A stretch of 64,000 nt of DNA, from the NCBI RefSeq assembly GCF_014651495.1, contig NZ_BMWZ01000002.1, positions 124,001 to 188,000 of the forward strand, given 5' to 3'. Below the pieces are notes generated by a model. The model saw nothing but the letters and a program-made list of their open reading frames with translations, was not told the DNA's origin and ran no database searches. Numbering within the stretch: the first letter of the stretch is position 1; each line of letters opens with the position of its first letter. Position numbers and translations under genes: made by a program. Shown one piece after another: positions 1 to 9,182 of the stretch. This DNA is from Algibacter mikhailovii. GTDB lineage: Bacteria; Bacteroidota; Bacteroidia; Flavobacteriales; Flavobacteriaceae.

Positions 1-3
1 AGC

Positions 4-1179
4 TTAACTTCCCAATGCCTGCTCTATATCATCAATAATATCATCAATATGCTCCAAACCTAAAGAACAACGCACCATACCATCCGTTATACCAGCAGCC
101 GCTTTAACTTCTGGTTCAACTTTCGCATGAGTTGTGCTGGCAGGATGCGTCACGATGGTTCTTGTATCTCCCAAATTAGCAGAAAGAGAACACATCTTAA
201 TGGCATCAAAAAAAGCTTTTCCGCCTTCAATACCACCTTCAACTTCGAAAGCGACAATATTACCGCCTAACTTCATCTGTTTTTTTGCGATATCATACTT
301 AGGGTGCGACTTTAAGAAAGGATATTTGACCCAATTGACTTTAGGATGCGCCTCTAAATATATCGCTAATTTCAGAGCATTTTCACAATGCTTTTCAACT
401 CGAATAGCTAAGGTTTCTAAAGACTTTGATAGCACCCATGCATTAAAAGGACTCATTGATGGTCCTGTAAGTCTAGAAAACAGATAAATCTCGCGAATTA
501 ACTCCTTTTTACCAACTGTTATTCCTCCTAAAACACGGCCTTGGCCATCCATTAATTTTGTAGCGGAGTGAATTACCAAATCAGCACCGTGTTTTATGGG
601 GTTCTGTAAATAAGGTGTTGCAAAACAATTATCAATAACTAACAGTATGTTATGCTTTTTACAAACCGCACTTAAAAAATCTAAATCTAATACATCAACA
701 CCCGGATTCGTTGGCGTTTCAGCATAAATAAACTTTGTATTTGGACGAATCAGACGTTCTATATCTTCAACTTCATTGATATTAAAATAAGAGCATTCAA
801 TATTCCATTTTGGAAAATACTTTGTAAACAAACCATGGGTTGCTCCAAACACAGAACTACAAGACACCACATGATCACCAGCGTCTAACAACGTAGCAAA
901 TGTTGAAAACACAGCTGCCATTCCAGTAGCAAAAGCAAAACCTGCCTCAGCACCTTCCATTAAGCACACTTTATCTACAAATTCATTTGTATTTGGATTA
1001 CTATATCGGCTGTATAAATCGCGTTGTTTTTCTTCTGCAAAGGAAGCCCTCATTTCTTCAGAGTCTTCAAATACAAATCCTGATGTTAAGTATAAGGGTA
1101 CTGAATGCTCAGAATACTGAGTAGTTCCGCTCTGCGTTCTTATCGCTTCTGTTTCAAATTGCTTTTTTTTCTCGCTCAT
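4..1179 (-). CDS. metZ: O-succinylhomoserine sulfhydrylase / cystathionine gamma-synthase-type PLP enzyme
   Basis: This 391-residue protein is a Cys/Met-metabolism PLP enzyme (fold type I). Such enzymes add sulfide or cysteine to an activated homoserine during methionine synthesis. Visible family marks are the YSRYSNPNT segment near residue 57, the FATGMAA phosphate-binding region, the VIDNCFATP segment with the PLP-contacting Asp, and the lysine in HSATKLMDG that forms the Schiff base. The C-terminal THPASTTHA motif is typical of the family. It is the last gene of the minus-strand operon behind metY and the MetX-ThrA fusion, 33 nt downstream of the latter. The annotation as MetZ rather than MetB rests on overall resemblance and context. 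The acyl group used (acetyl or succinyl) cannot be read from sequence. Confidence 0.88.
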   Translation of the reverse strand: MSEKKKQFETEAIRTQSGTTQYSEHSVPLYLTSGFVFEDSEEMRASFAEEKQRDLYSRYSNPNTNEFVDKVCLMEGAEAGFAFATGMAAVFSTFATLLDAGDHVVSCSSVFGATHGLFTKYFPKWNIECSYFNINEVEDIERLIRPNTKFIYAETPTNPGVDVLDLDFLSAVCKKHNILLVIDNCFATPYLQNPIKHGADLVIHSATKLMDGQGRVLGGITVGKKELIREIYLFSRLTGPSMSPFNAWVLSKSLETLAIRVEKHCENALKLAIYLEAHPKVNWVKYPFLKSHPKYDIAKKQMKLGGNIVAFEVEGGIEGGKAFFDAIKMCSLSANLGDTRTIVTHPASTTHAKVEPEVKAAAGITDGMVRCSLGLEHIDDIIDDIEQALGS

Positions 1180-1212
1180 TGTTCATGCTTTAGCATAAGC
1201 TAAAGTCTTCAT

Positions 1213-4200
1213 TTAATTTATATGCTTAGACAATCTTAATATGTCTCCAAACACGCCCCTTGCAGTTACTTCTGCACCTGCACCAGCACCTTGGATCACA
1301 ATAGGCTGTTCGCCATAAGACTCTGTAAATATTTCAAAAATGGCATCAGATCCTTTGACATGACCTAAGGTACTATCTTCTGGAATTGACACTAATTTTA
1401 CCTCTAAATGTCCTTTATCCTGAGATAAATCACCACTTAAATCTCCTACATATCGTAAAACATAACCTTCTTCTTGGTTGTCTTTTATCTTTTCAAATTC
1501 TTCATCTAGGACCCGTAACTGGTTTAAAAATGATTCCACCGAAATATTCTGATAGGCTTCCGGAATTAAATTTTGAACTGCTACATCCTCAAATTCATTT
1601 TGCAAATCTAACTCTCTTGCCAGAATAAGCAACTTTCTAGCCACATCATTTCCTGAAAAATCTTCTCGAGGATCTGGCTCAGTAAACCCTTTGTCTATAG
1701 TTTCCTGAACAATAGCGCTGAAAGGCTTATCTTGAACAGAAAAATTATTGAACAAATAACTCAAGGTTCCAGAAAAAACACCTCTAATTCTAGTAATATT
1801 CTCTCCCGACTCATGTAATAATTTAATAGTATCTATTAAAGGTAGCCCCGCTCCAACAGTAGTTTCGTATAAGTATTGCTTATTATGGCCTTTTAACTGC
1901 AAACGTAAATCTTTATAAAACTCGTGAGACACGGTATTCGCCACCTTATTGGAAGACACTAAATCAAAACCAGCTTCTACAAGTGGGACATAATTTTGAT
2001 AAAAAACAGCACTCGCCGTATTATCAACAGCAATTAAATTTTCAAGATGATTTGATTTAGCGAAATTAATAACATCATCTAAAGCGCTACCTTGAGATGT
2101 CGTTTTTATGTTTTCCTCCCAATGGACATCAACACCATTTTTATTTAATAGTAGTTTTTTAGAATTTGCTATAGCAAACACATTCAAATTAATGCCTTTG
2201 CGCTTTTCAATATCATCTTTTGATTTTAATATCTGGTTAATTAAGGCACCACCTACGCCACCATGACCAAAAATGGCAACATTTATCTTTTTTGAAATTC
2301 CAAAAACTTCCCCATGAATCACATTAACCGCCTTGTGTAATTGATTCTTTTTCACCACTAAGCTTACATTCTTACCGGTCACCGTATTATTAAACAATAA
2401 AGGCGTAATTTGATTTTTGATTAAGGCATTAAATGGTTTATGGAAAGAGCTCAGTTCAATACCTACAATCGAGATCACTGCAACATCATCAACAACATCA
2501 ATCTTGTTAACATCTTGAGAATAAAAATCACTTTCAAACTCGCGCTCTAAAGCTATCACCGCCTGTGTTGCTTGATCTGCATTTATAATAAGGCCAATAC
2601 CACGTTCTGAAGAGCCTTGAGACACTATGCTCACGCTAATATTGTAATTACTAAGCGCCTTAAAAATTCTTGCATCAACTCCAATTTTACCAAGTAATCC
2701 ACGACCTTCAAGATTTAATAAAGCGACATTATCTAGTATGGACAATGATGTAACTTCTTTAGTACTTGGCCTAGCAGTAATTAGTGTACCTGGATCATTT
2801 GCATTAAACGTATTTAAAATACGTAAGCTAATGTTTTTTTCTACTAAAGGAATGATGGTCTTAGCATGCAGGACTGAGGTACCAAAATTTGCCAACTCAT
2901 TAGCTTCGCTAAAAGACAGTTCTCGAATTTGTTTTGCATCAGCAACTAAACTAGGGTCTGCTGTATAAATACCACTCACATGCGTGTAGTTTTGCAACTC
3001 TTCTGCATCCAGAAAATTAGCAATTAAAGCTGCAGTATAATTACTGCCGTTTCTACCTAAAGTTGTAGTTTCATTCTTTAAATTGGACGCAATAAAGCCT
3101 GTAACAACATTAACAACATCCTTATTCTTCTTAAAAAAAGCTTGGGTATTTTCTCTAGAGAGTTTTGACAAAGGTTGTGCATTACCAAAAGCTTCATCCG
3201 TCTTAATGAGCTCCCGAGCATCAACAGTATTTGCCTTTATACCTTGGGCACTAAGAATACTTGTAATAAGTTTGACTGATAATAATTCACCCTGCGCTAA
3301 AATGGTGTCTTTGGTCTTGCTACTGTAATCGCGCAACAAGCTAACGCCCTCAAACAACTTATCTAAAACGGCAAACTCCTCTGAGAAATCAACTGCTTTA
3401 AAGGGTTCAATTTGATACGCCTTAAAAGCCTCTAACTCCTCTTGGAAAGATTCGCCCTTTAACGCTTTATTCAAAATAGACTCTAAATCATCTGTCGCCG
3501 TTCCTCTGGCAGATACAACAACAGTAATTCTATCGCCGTCTTTTACTTTATTTTCTATAATTGAAAGAACCGTCTCTATTCCTTTTCCGTTGGCTAAAGA
3601 TTTACCTCCAAATTTTAAAACTTTCATACGTTTTCTTTTAGAATGTGGCACAAAAATACCTTCTATAATTTCTTCTAATTGTTCATACTCCATCAAAAAG
3701 GCATCATGACCATGAACCGAATGGATTTCATTATAGGTCACATTAGGATGGGATAAAGCCAATTGTTTTTGGGTTTCTCTGTTTTCTTCAGCCGTAAAAA
3801 ATAAATCAGAATCCACACCGATAATATGAATATTAGCTTCTATATTTTCGAGCACATTAAAATTTTCATCTCGGCCTTTAGTAACATCAATGGTTTTTAA
3901 CAATTGGTTCATCAACTTATAAGCTGAAAGCTGAAAACGCTCCTGTAGCTTTTTGCCATGATGTAATAACCAACTCTCGACATTAAAAATTTCTAAATCT
4001 TCATTTTTGGTGCGATGAAAACGCTCTTTAAAAGATTCAGGAGTTCGGTAACACAGCATCGCATGCATTCTCGCATCATGTACTGGATGTTTCGAATTGA
4101 TTAAAAATTGCTCTTGAATTTGGCAATTAGCAATCAACCAATCTGTTGATTTCCAATCTGTAGCAACTACCACTAAATGCTCAGCTAAATTGGGTTTAAG

Positions 4201-4611
4201 AACCGCCATTTCCCAAGCGATACCGCCTCCTAATGAGCCTCCCACAACAGCAAATAACTTTCCTGTCTTTAGTCTTTCAAGACCAATTAAAAATATATTT
4301 GCCACATCTCTAGCGACAAAATCTTTATAATTATCAATGACAAAACCATCAAATCCGTTTCCGGGAATGTTAAACGCTAAAATCGTATATAACTTGGTAT
4401 CTACAACTTTATCATCTCCTACCAAATCCAACCACCAGCCGTTTTCCCCAGCAACATCACTATTCCCTGTTAAGGCATGATTAATCAAAATAATAGGAGC
4501 CGTGCCTAAAGCCTTTCCAAAAACTTGATAACTCAGTTTTATTTCTGGAATAAGTACGCCTATTTCAGTAGTGAAATTAGTAATGGTAATATGTTGTAAC
4601 GGATGTTTCAA
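1213..4611 (-). CDS. thrA: Fused homoserine O-acyltransferase (MetX-like) - aspartokinase - homoserine dehydrogenase
   Basis: This 1132-residue protein joins two enzymes that are usually separate. Residues 1 to about 325 form an alpha/beta-hydrolase of the MetX type, with oxyanion motif NHALTG near residue 45, nucleophile elbow GGSLGG (Ser126), Asp269 in VDSDLFF and His302 in GHDAF. From Met329 (KVLKFGGKSLAN) there is a complete ThrA-like bifunctional enzyme of about 804 residues: aspartokinase, ACT region at roughly 640-780, and homoserine dehydrogenase with a dinucleotide motif (FGHGGVGGAL) and the GAGAGAEVTARGVFGD C-terminus. The protein would make homoserine from aspartate and then acylate it. 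The only sensible start is TTG at 4611, because the preceding in-frame stop is that of metY, 6 nt upstream. Nothing between the domains breaks the frame. The fusion is seen directly; the acyl donor is unknown. Confidence 0.9.
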   Translation of the reverse strand: MKHPLQHITITNFTTEIGVLIPEIKLSYQVFGKALGTAPIILINHALTGNSDVAGENGWWLDLVGDDKVVDTKLYTILAFNIPGNGFDGFVIDNYKDFVARDVANIFLIGLERLKTGKLFAVVGGSLGGGIAWEMAVLKPNLAEHLVVVATDWKSTDWLIANCQIQEQFLINSKHPVHDARMHAMLCYRTPESFKERFHRTKNEDLEIFNVESWLLHHGKKLQERFQLSAYKLMNQLLKTIDVTKGRDENFNVLENIEANIHIIGVDSDLFFTAEENRETQKQLALSHPNVTYNEIHSVHGHDAFLMEYEQLEEIIEGIFVPHSKRKRMKVLKFGGKSLANGKGIETVLSIIENKVKDGDRITVVVSARGTATDDLESILNKALKGESFQEELEAFKAYQIEPFKAVDFSEEFAVLDKLFEGVSLLRDYSSKTKDTILAQGELLSVKLITSILSAQGIKANTVDARELIKTDEAFGNAQPLSKLSRENTQAFFKKNKDVVNVVTGFIASNLKNETTTLGRNGSNYTAALIANFLDAEELQNYTHVSGIYTADPSLVADAKQIRELSFSEANELANFGTSVLHAKTIIPLVEKNISLRILNTFNANDPGTLITARPSTKEVTSLSILDNVALLNLEGRGLLGKIGVDARIFKALSNYNISVSIVSQGSSERGIGLIINADQATQAVIALEREFESDFYSQDVNKIDVVDDVAVISIVGIELSSFHKPFNALIKNQITPLLFNNTVTGKNVSLVVKKNQLHKAVNVIHGEVFGISKKINVAIFGHGGVGGALINQILKSKDDIEKRKGINLNVFAIANSKKLLLNKNGVDVHWEENIKTTSQGSALDDVINFAKSNHLENLIAVDNTASAVFYQNYVPLVEAGFDLVSSNKVANTVSHEFYKDLRLQLKGHNKQYLYETTVGAGLPLIDTIKLLHESGENITRIRGVFSGTLSYLFNNFSVQDKPFSAIVQETIDKGFTEPDPREDFSGNDVARKLLILARELDLQNEFEDVAVQNLIPEAYQNISVESFLNQLRVLDEEFEKIKDNQEEGYVLRYVGDLSGDLSQDKGHLEVKLVSIPEDSTLGHVKGSDAIFEIFTESYGEQPIVIQGAGAGAEVTARGVFGDILRLSKHIN

Positions 4612-4617
4612 TCTTAC

Positions 4618-5892
4618 TTATATTTTTGAAAATGCCTGTTTTAAATCTGCCTTTAAATCTTCGATATCTTCTATTCCTACCGATAATCTTATCAGGTCTG
4701 TAGATACCCCTGCCGATGCCTGTTCAGCTTCATCTAATTGCTGATGCGTTGTACTTGAAGGGTGAATTATAAGAGACTTGGTATCTCCAATATTAGCAAG
4801 TAAAGAAAATACTTGTGTCTCATCTGCTATTGTCTTTGCAGCTTCAAAACCACCTTTATGTCCAAAAGTAACTATACCACTTTGCCCTTTTGGTAAATAT
4901 TTTTTAGCTAAAGCATTGTATTTACTACTTTCTAAACCAGGATAATTTACCCAAGCTACTTCATCTTGAGCTTCTAACCATTGAGCCAATTCCAATGCGT
5001 TTGCACTATGCTGCTTAATTCTTACTGGCAAGGTCTCTAAACCTTGTATAATATTAAAAGCATTAGTAGGACTCATTGCGCCGCCAAAATCTCTTAAGCC
5101 TTCGAGAATCAACTTAAAAGTATAAGAGGCTGCCCCCAAAACTTCATGATATTTAAGTCCATGATAACCAGCAGATGGCTCAGTAAACTCAGGAAATTTT
5201 CCATTAGCCCAATTAAAAGTACCCGCATCAATTATTGCACCACCTAAAGAAGTACCTTGTCCACCAATATATTTAGTTAAAGAGTGAATTACAATATTAG
5301 CACCGTGCTTTATTGGATTCAATAATGCTGGTGTTGCCACCGTATTATCAACTATAAAAGGAACTTCGGCAGCTTTAGAATGCTCAGCAATTGCTTCTAG
5401 ATCTAACACATCTAGTTTAGGGTTCCCCAAAGATTCAACAAAAAATGCTCTGGTATTATCCTGAACTGCATCCTTAAAATTGTCTGGATTTGACGCATCT
5501 ACAAATGTTGTTGTAATACCTAACCTTGGCAAAGTCACACTTAACAAATTATAGGTTCCGCCGTACAAGCTACTTGAAGCAACAACATGATCACCTGCTT
5601 TCAAAAGTGTTAATAACCCAGTGGCTATAGCCGCTGTACCTGATGCAAAGACCACAGCTCCAATTCCGCCCTCAACAGCTGCTAGACGCTCTTGCAAAAT
5701 TTGATTTGTAGGATTGTTGAGTCGCGTGTAAATAAAACCTAATTCTTGTAATGAAAATAGGTTTGCTGCATGATCTGAATTATTAAAAACATACGACGTT
5801 GTTTGATAAATTGGTACAGCTCGTGCTCCACCATTTGAAGCTACATCATGTCCCGCGTGTAATGCGTTTGTTGCTAATTTTAAATCGCTCAT
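4618..5892 (-). CDS. metY: O-acetylhomoserine aminocarboxypropyltransferase (sulfhydrylase)
   Basis: This 424-residue PLP enzyme makes homocysteine from O-acetylhomoserine and sulfide. Recognisable segments are TNALHAGHD at the N-terminus, [31 protein letters not shown] (phosphate binding), IVDNTVATP with the PLP Asp, and the Schiff-base lysine in HSLTKYIGG. Its length matches the MetY family, which is longer than MetB/MetZ. It is the first gene of the methionine/threonine operon. A SAM-I riboswitch lies about 120 nt upstream, so transcription or translation should fall when SAM is high. Having MetY, a MetX domain and MetZ in one operon points to direct sulfhydrylation as the main route. Confidence 0.92.
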   Translation of the reverse strand: MSDLKLATNALHAGHDVASNGGARAVPIYQTTSYVFNNSDHAANLFSLQELGFIYTRLNNPTNQILQERLAAVEGGIGAVVFASGTAAIATGLLTLLKAGDHVVASSSLYGGTYNLLSVTLPRLGITTTFVDASNPDNFKDAVQDNTRAFFVESLGNPKLDVLDLEAIAEHSKAAEVPFIVDNTVATPALLNPIKHGANIVIHSLTKYIGGQGTSLGGAIIDAGTFNWANGKFPEFTEPSAGYHGLKYHEVLGAASYTFKLILEGLRDFGGAMSPTNAFNIIQGLETLPVRIKQHSANALELAQWLEAQDEVAWVNYPGLESSKYNALAKKYLPKGQSGIVTFGHKGGFEAAKTIADETQVFSLLANIGDTKSLIIHPSSTTHQQLDEAEQASAGVSTDLIRLSVGIEDIEDLKADLKQAFSKI

Positions 5893-6014
5893 TTTTCTAA
5901 TATTTTTTGAATTAATAAATTAAACCAAAAGTCAATATGCCACCAATGCGACGTACTTAATAGAAAAATGTTATAAAGAGTTTTTAAAAATTACTAAAAG
6001 CAATTTTTTTAGGG

Positions 6015-6132
6015 TTATCTATCCAAACTCTGATAAATGGATCTGAGTTTAAGTAGAATTTAGCACCTTCTTTAATAAGTTTAAAGGGTTGCTAAGGTTT
6101 CATTGGGTCTATCCCTCCACCTTTCTTGATAA
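6015..6132 (-). ncRNA. SAM-I riboswitch (S-box) upstream of metY
   Basis: On the minus strand the segment matches the S-box core. The closing P1 arms are TTATC (6132-6128) and GATAA (6019-6015). Between them come AAGAAAGGTGGAGGGA, the ATGAAACC and GCAACC core elements, a hairpin, and GGTGCTAAATTCTAC, which corresponds to the conserved GGTGCTAATTCC region. The P4-like hairpin AAACTC/GAGTTT follows before P1 closes. SAM-I riboswitches bind S-adenosylmethionine and turn off methionine genes. The 120 nt between the aptamer and metY is AT-rich and shows no strong terminator, so the expression platform is unclear. Confidence 0.93.
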
Positions 6133-6163
6133 CATTTCAATAAGTGTTTGAACTTTGTGACTG

Positions 6164-6194
6164 CAAATATTCGTTCAGAAAAGTTAATATCCAA
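6164..6194 (-). promoter_or_regulatory. Possible promoter of the metY operon
   Basis: On the minus strand a TTG (6194-6192) is followed after 20 nt by AATATTTG (6171-6164), one mismatch from the Bacteroidota -7 consensus TAnnTTTG. It lies about 30 nt upstream of the SAM-I aptamer, so a transcript starting here would carry the riboswitch near its 5' end. This is a pattern match only. Confidence 0.45.
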
Positions 6195-6228
6195 ATTATT
6201 TAACGAAAATTTTTGTTTACAACTAAAA

Positions 6229-7779
6229 TCAAGCGTTATATTTCAACTCGTTAAACTTATTTCTAATAACGAGCCCAATAGGCCTATTTTGAATTTTAGA
6301 CTCAAGCCATGAGATAATATCTAAGTATAGGAAAGCCCTGCTTTCATAAGGGTCATCCTCAAATTCTTTTAATTTACTGTGCAATTTTTTAAATTCATTT
6401 TTGACCTCATTAGGATAAATATCACCTAAGCCACGTAAGAATTTAATGAACTCTTTTTGCACCTCATATAGATCTTCCATTTTAATTAAAAACTTATAGG
6501 TGCTTTTAATAAGGACATCCAAATTATAATCTAAACCAGCCTCATAATGCGCAACAAGATTCAATATTCTAGAAAAACACAATAAATCTTCGCGCATCTG
6601 AAGCGATTTATTACTGATGATTTTTTCTAAAAAATAGATACATTTTTTATTTTCGCCTGCACCAAAATACATACTTGCAATCTTGTAATAAAACACCATA
6701 ATATGATGTTCATCAATACGATCTTTATAATTTTTTAACCGCTCTAAAACTTCATCTATTAAAGGCAGACCTGCTTCAAAACTCCCTTCTATAAAATGAA
6801 GATTAAACTTATTATTATAGATATATAGGAACGCCAGACCATCAATATTATCATCAAATGGAAACCACTTTTCAAGCGTAATATTTTCAAATCTATTTAA
6901 TGAATATTTAAATTTCTCATGCTGGCCCAAGTAAAATAACGACTCTAGCAAATGGTTGTTTCCTCTCAAGAAAAACACAGGATTCAGGGCAATCATTTCC
7001 TTGTTTTTATAAAATAAATCTACCCATTTACTGGCATATTTATAACAGGCTAAAAAATCTTGAGTTAAAAAACTGTACCATAATTTAGCTTTGTACAGCC
7101 AAAGTTTTTCTCTAAACCCCAGTTCACTTATATCATATTTTGGTAATCTATCATGATAATATTCCGTGATGCGCTTTGTTTCAGCTTTATTCTTAACATA
7201 ACCGGTTTTCAAAAACTGTCCGTAAAGTTGTAGTGATAAATTAGAAAGTTTACTAGCTAGAACATTTTGTTGACTTAACTCCTTGGCCTGCACAGAAAGC
7301 TCATCTGCCCTATTATTTAAACTTCGGGTAATATACTGTGACTCAATAACCTTTTCAAACTCTACAATCTCATAAGCTACATTTTTTTCTTCATTGGAAA
7401 TTGCCAAGTTTTTAGCTTTATCCAAAATTTTCAAACTTTGCTTATACAAACCTTTATGATACAAAATAGTGGCAAAATCAAGCTGTTCCCGAATTTGAAC
7501 TCTAATATCTTGATGCGAAGGATTCAGCCTTAAACTAATTAAAATTTGCTTATAAAGGTGGGCTTTTAAATTGGAGAGTTGTTGCTTTTTTACAATCCCT
7601 TTTTTCAGAATCGTCGCCTCATCATATCTCGAAAGTTTATCTAAAATATTGAATAACATCAAGAACTTAGAATCTTCATTAACACCTAATCTTCCAACAT
7701 ATAGCTTGAATTGCCTTTTTTCAGATTTAGATAGTGACTTTATTAAAACAAATAAATTATCTTTTTGCTCTTTTGTCAT
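6229..7779 (-). CDS. Helical-repeat (TPR-like) protein of unknown function
   Basis: I do not recognise a named family for this 516-residue protein. It has no signal peptide or membrane segment and should be cytosolic. It is rich in Lys, Leu, Glu, Tyr and aromatic residues, and has repeated amphipathic helix pairs of roughly 34-40 residues (for example around LYHKGLYKQSLKILDKAKNL), as in TPR-like scaffolds. The N-terminus (KSLSKSEKRQFKLYV) looks like a conserved entry helix. It lies between the metY leader and the divergent leuA, with its own promoter match at 7856-7886. No stable terminator is visible before the methionine operon, so some read-through is possible. Confidence 0.8.
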   Translation of the reverse strand: MTKEQKDNLFVLIKSLSKSEKRQFKLYVGRLGVNEDSKFLMLFNILDKLSRYDEATILKKGIVKKQQLSNLKAHLYKQILISLRLNPSHQDIRVQIREQLDFATILYHKGLYKQSLKILDKAKNLAISNEEKNVAYEIVEFEKVIESQYITRSLNNRADELSVQAKELSQQNVLASKLSNLSLQLYGQFLKTGYVKNKAETKRITEYYHDRLPKYDISELGFREKLWLYKAKLWYSFLTQDFLACYKYASKWVDLFYKNKEMIALNPVFFLRGNNHLLESLFYLGQHEKFKYSLNRFENITLEKWFPFDDNIDGLAFLYIYNNKFNLHFIEGSFEAGLPLIDEVLERLKNYKDRIDEHHIMVFYYKIASMYFGAGENKKCIYFLEKIISNKSLQMREDLLCFSRILNLVAHYEAGLDYNLDVLIKSTYKFLIKMEDLYEVQKEFIKFLRGLGDIYPNEVKNEFKKLHSKLKEFEDDPYESRAFLYLDIISWLESKIQNRPIGLVIRNKFNELKYNA

Positions 7780-7855
7780 AGTTACAAAAACAATGCTAAA
7801 TAACTCATTAATAGCTATTTAACATCTTATTCAATATGTTAAACATCGTAATAAA

Positions 7856-7886
7856 CAAATGTAGAATTACTATTTTACAAAACCAA
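7856..7886 (-). promoter_or_regulatory. Bacteroidota-type promoter for the helical-repeat gene
   Basis: The minus strand reads TTG (7886-7884), 20 nt, then TACATTTG (7863-7856), an exact match to TAnnTTTG. It sits in the 148-nt gap between the helical-repeat gene and the divergent leuA, about 77 nt upstream of the former. Spacing and boxes agree with the known flavobacterial sigma factor consensus. Confidence 0.6.
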
Positions 7887-7927
7887 AATATACATTCGTA
7901 AAACAATACGAAAATATATTTTACTAA

Positions 7928-9103
7928 ATGTCTGATAATAAAGTCCAAATTTTTGACACAACGCTAAGAGACGGTGAACAAGTCCCTGGTTGTAAATTGA
8001 ATACTGAACAGAAATTAATTATTGCTGAGCAGCTTGACAGTTTAGGTGTTGACATTATTGAAGCTGGTTTCCCAGTGTCTAGTCCTGGTGATTTCAAATC
8101 AGTAGAAGAGATTTCTAAAATTGTAAAACATGCAACAGTTTGTGGTTTAACACGATCTGTTGAAAACGATATAAAAGTTGCTGGTGAAGCTCTAAAATAT
8201 GCGAAGACAGCACGAATTCACACAGGTATTGGAACTTCTGAATCACACATTAAATTTAAGTTCAAATCCACTCAAGAAGCTATTATTGAACGTGCAGTAA
8301 AAGCGGTAAGTTATGCGAAAACTTTTGTAGAAGACGTTGAATTTTACGCCGAAGATGCAGGCAGAACAGATAACGAATATTTAGCCCGTGTATGTGAGGC
8401 CGTCATTAAAGCTGGTGCCACTGTGTTAAACATTCCTGATACTACAGGATATTGTCTTCCTCATGAATATGGGGCAAAAATTAAATATTTAAAAGAAAAC
8501 GTCACAGGTATAGATAAAGCTATTTTATCATGTCACTGTCACAATGATTTAGGTTTAGCCACAGCAAACTCTATTGAAGGTGTTATAAATGGGGCCAGAC
8601 AAATAGAATGTACCATAAATGGTATTGGTGAACGCGCGGGAAACACTGCATTAGAAGAGGTTGTTATGATTCTTAAACAACACCCTTATCTAAATTTAGA
8701 TACAAATATTAAAACTGAAATGCTGTATGGCATTAGCCAATTAGTTTCAGATAGTATGGGTATTTATACACAACCTAATAAGGCTATTGTTGGTGCAAAT
8801 GCCTTTGCTCACAGCTCTGGAATTCATCAAGATGGTGTCATTAAAAACCGTGAAACCTATGAAATTATTGACCCAAAAGATGTAGGTGTTACGGAATCTG
8901 CCATAGTTTTAACAGCTAGAAGCGGCAGAGCGGCCTTGGCATATAGAGCAAAGAATATTGGATATGAACTTACAAAACTTCAATTGGATGAAATCTATAC
9001 CAATTTTTTAGGTTTTGCAGATAAGAAAAAAGAAGTGGATGACACTGATATTCATAAAATCATAGAGCAAAGTAAGGTTTACAAAGAAATTGTGTCCTCT
9101 TAA
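7928..9103 (+). CDS. leuA: 2-isopropylmalate synthase, short form without regulatory domain
   Basis: This 391-residue HMGL-like TIM-barrel enzyme condenses acetyl-CoA with 2-oxoisovalerate in leucine synthesis. It has the [12 protein letters not shown] signature at residues 10-21, the metal-binding HCHNDLGLA motif, the [15 protein letters not shown] segment and the HSSGIHQDG motif. Typical LeuA proteins are about 500-520 residues and carry a C-terminal leucine-binding domain. Here the chain stops soon after the catalytic and linker regions, so leucine feedback through that domain is not expected. It starts a two-gene operon with leuB and has no leuC or leuD beside it. A citramalate or homocitrate synthase is less likely, given leuB next door. 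Confidence 0.85.
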   Translation: MSDNKVQIFDTTLRDGEQVPGCKLNTEQKLIIAEQLDSLGVDIIEAGFPVSSPGDFKSVEEISKIVKHATVCGLTRSVENDIKVAGEALKYAKTARIHTGIGTSESHIKFKFKSTQEAIIERAVKAVSYAKTFVEDVEFYAEDAGRTDNEYLARVCEAVIKAGATVLNIPDTTGYCLPHEYGAKIKYLKENVTGIDKAILSCHCHNDLGLATANSIEGVINGARQIECTINGIGERAGNTALEEVVMILKQHPYLNLDTNIKTEMLYGISQLVSDSMGIYTQPNKAIVGANAFAHSSGIHQDGVIKNRETYEIIDPKDVGVTESAIVLTARSGRAALAYRAKNIGYELTKLQLDEIYTNFLGFADKKKEVDDTDIHKIIEQSKVYKEIVSS

Positions 9104-9182
9104 TCGAATATATTTGGGCGACGATGAGGGTTGCTTTTATTTTAATAATGCTTTTGACCACGAATTTAAATAAATAAAAAAA

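Noticed and set aside
5893-6014. Search for a terminator/anti-terminator after the SAM-I aptamer
   Set aside because: Only weak AT-rich pairings were found; the mechanism of the switch cannot be assigned.
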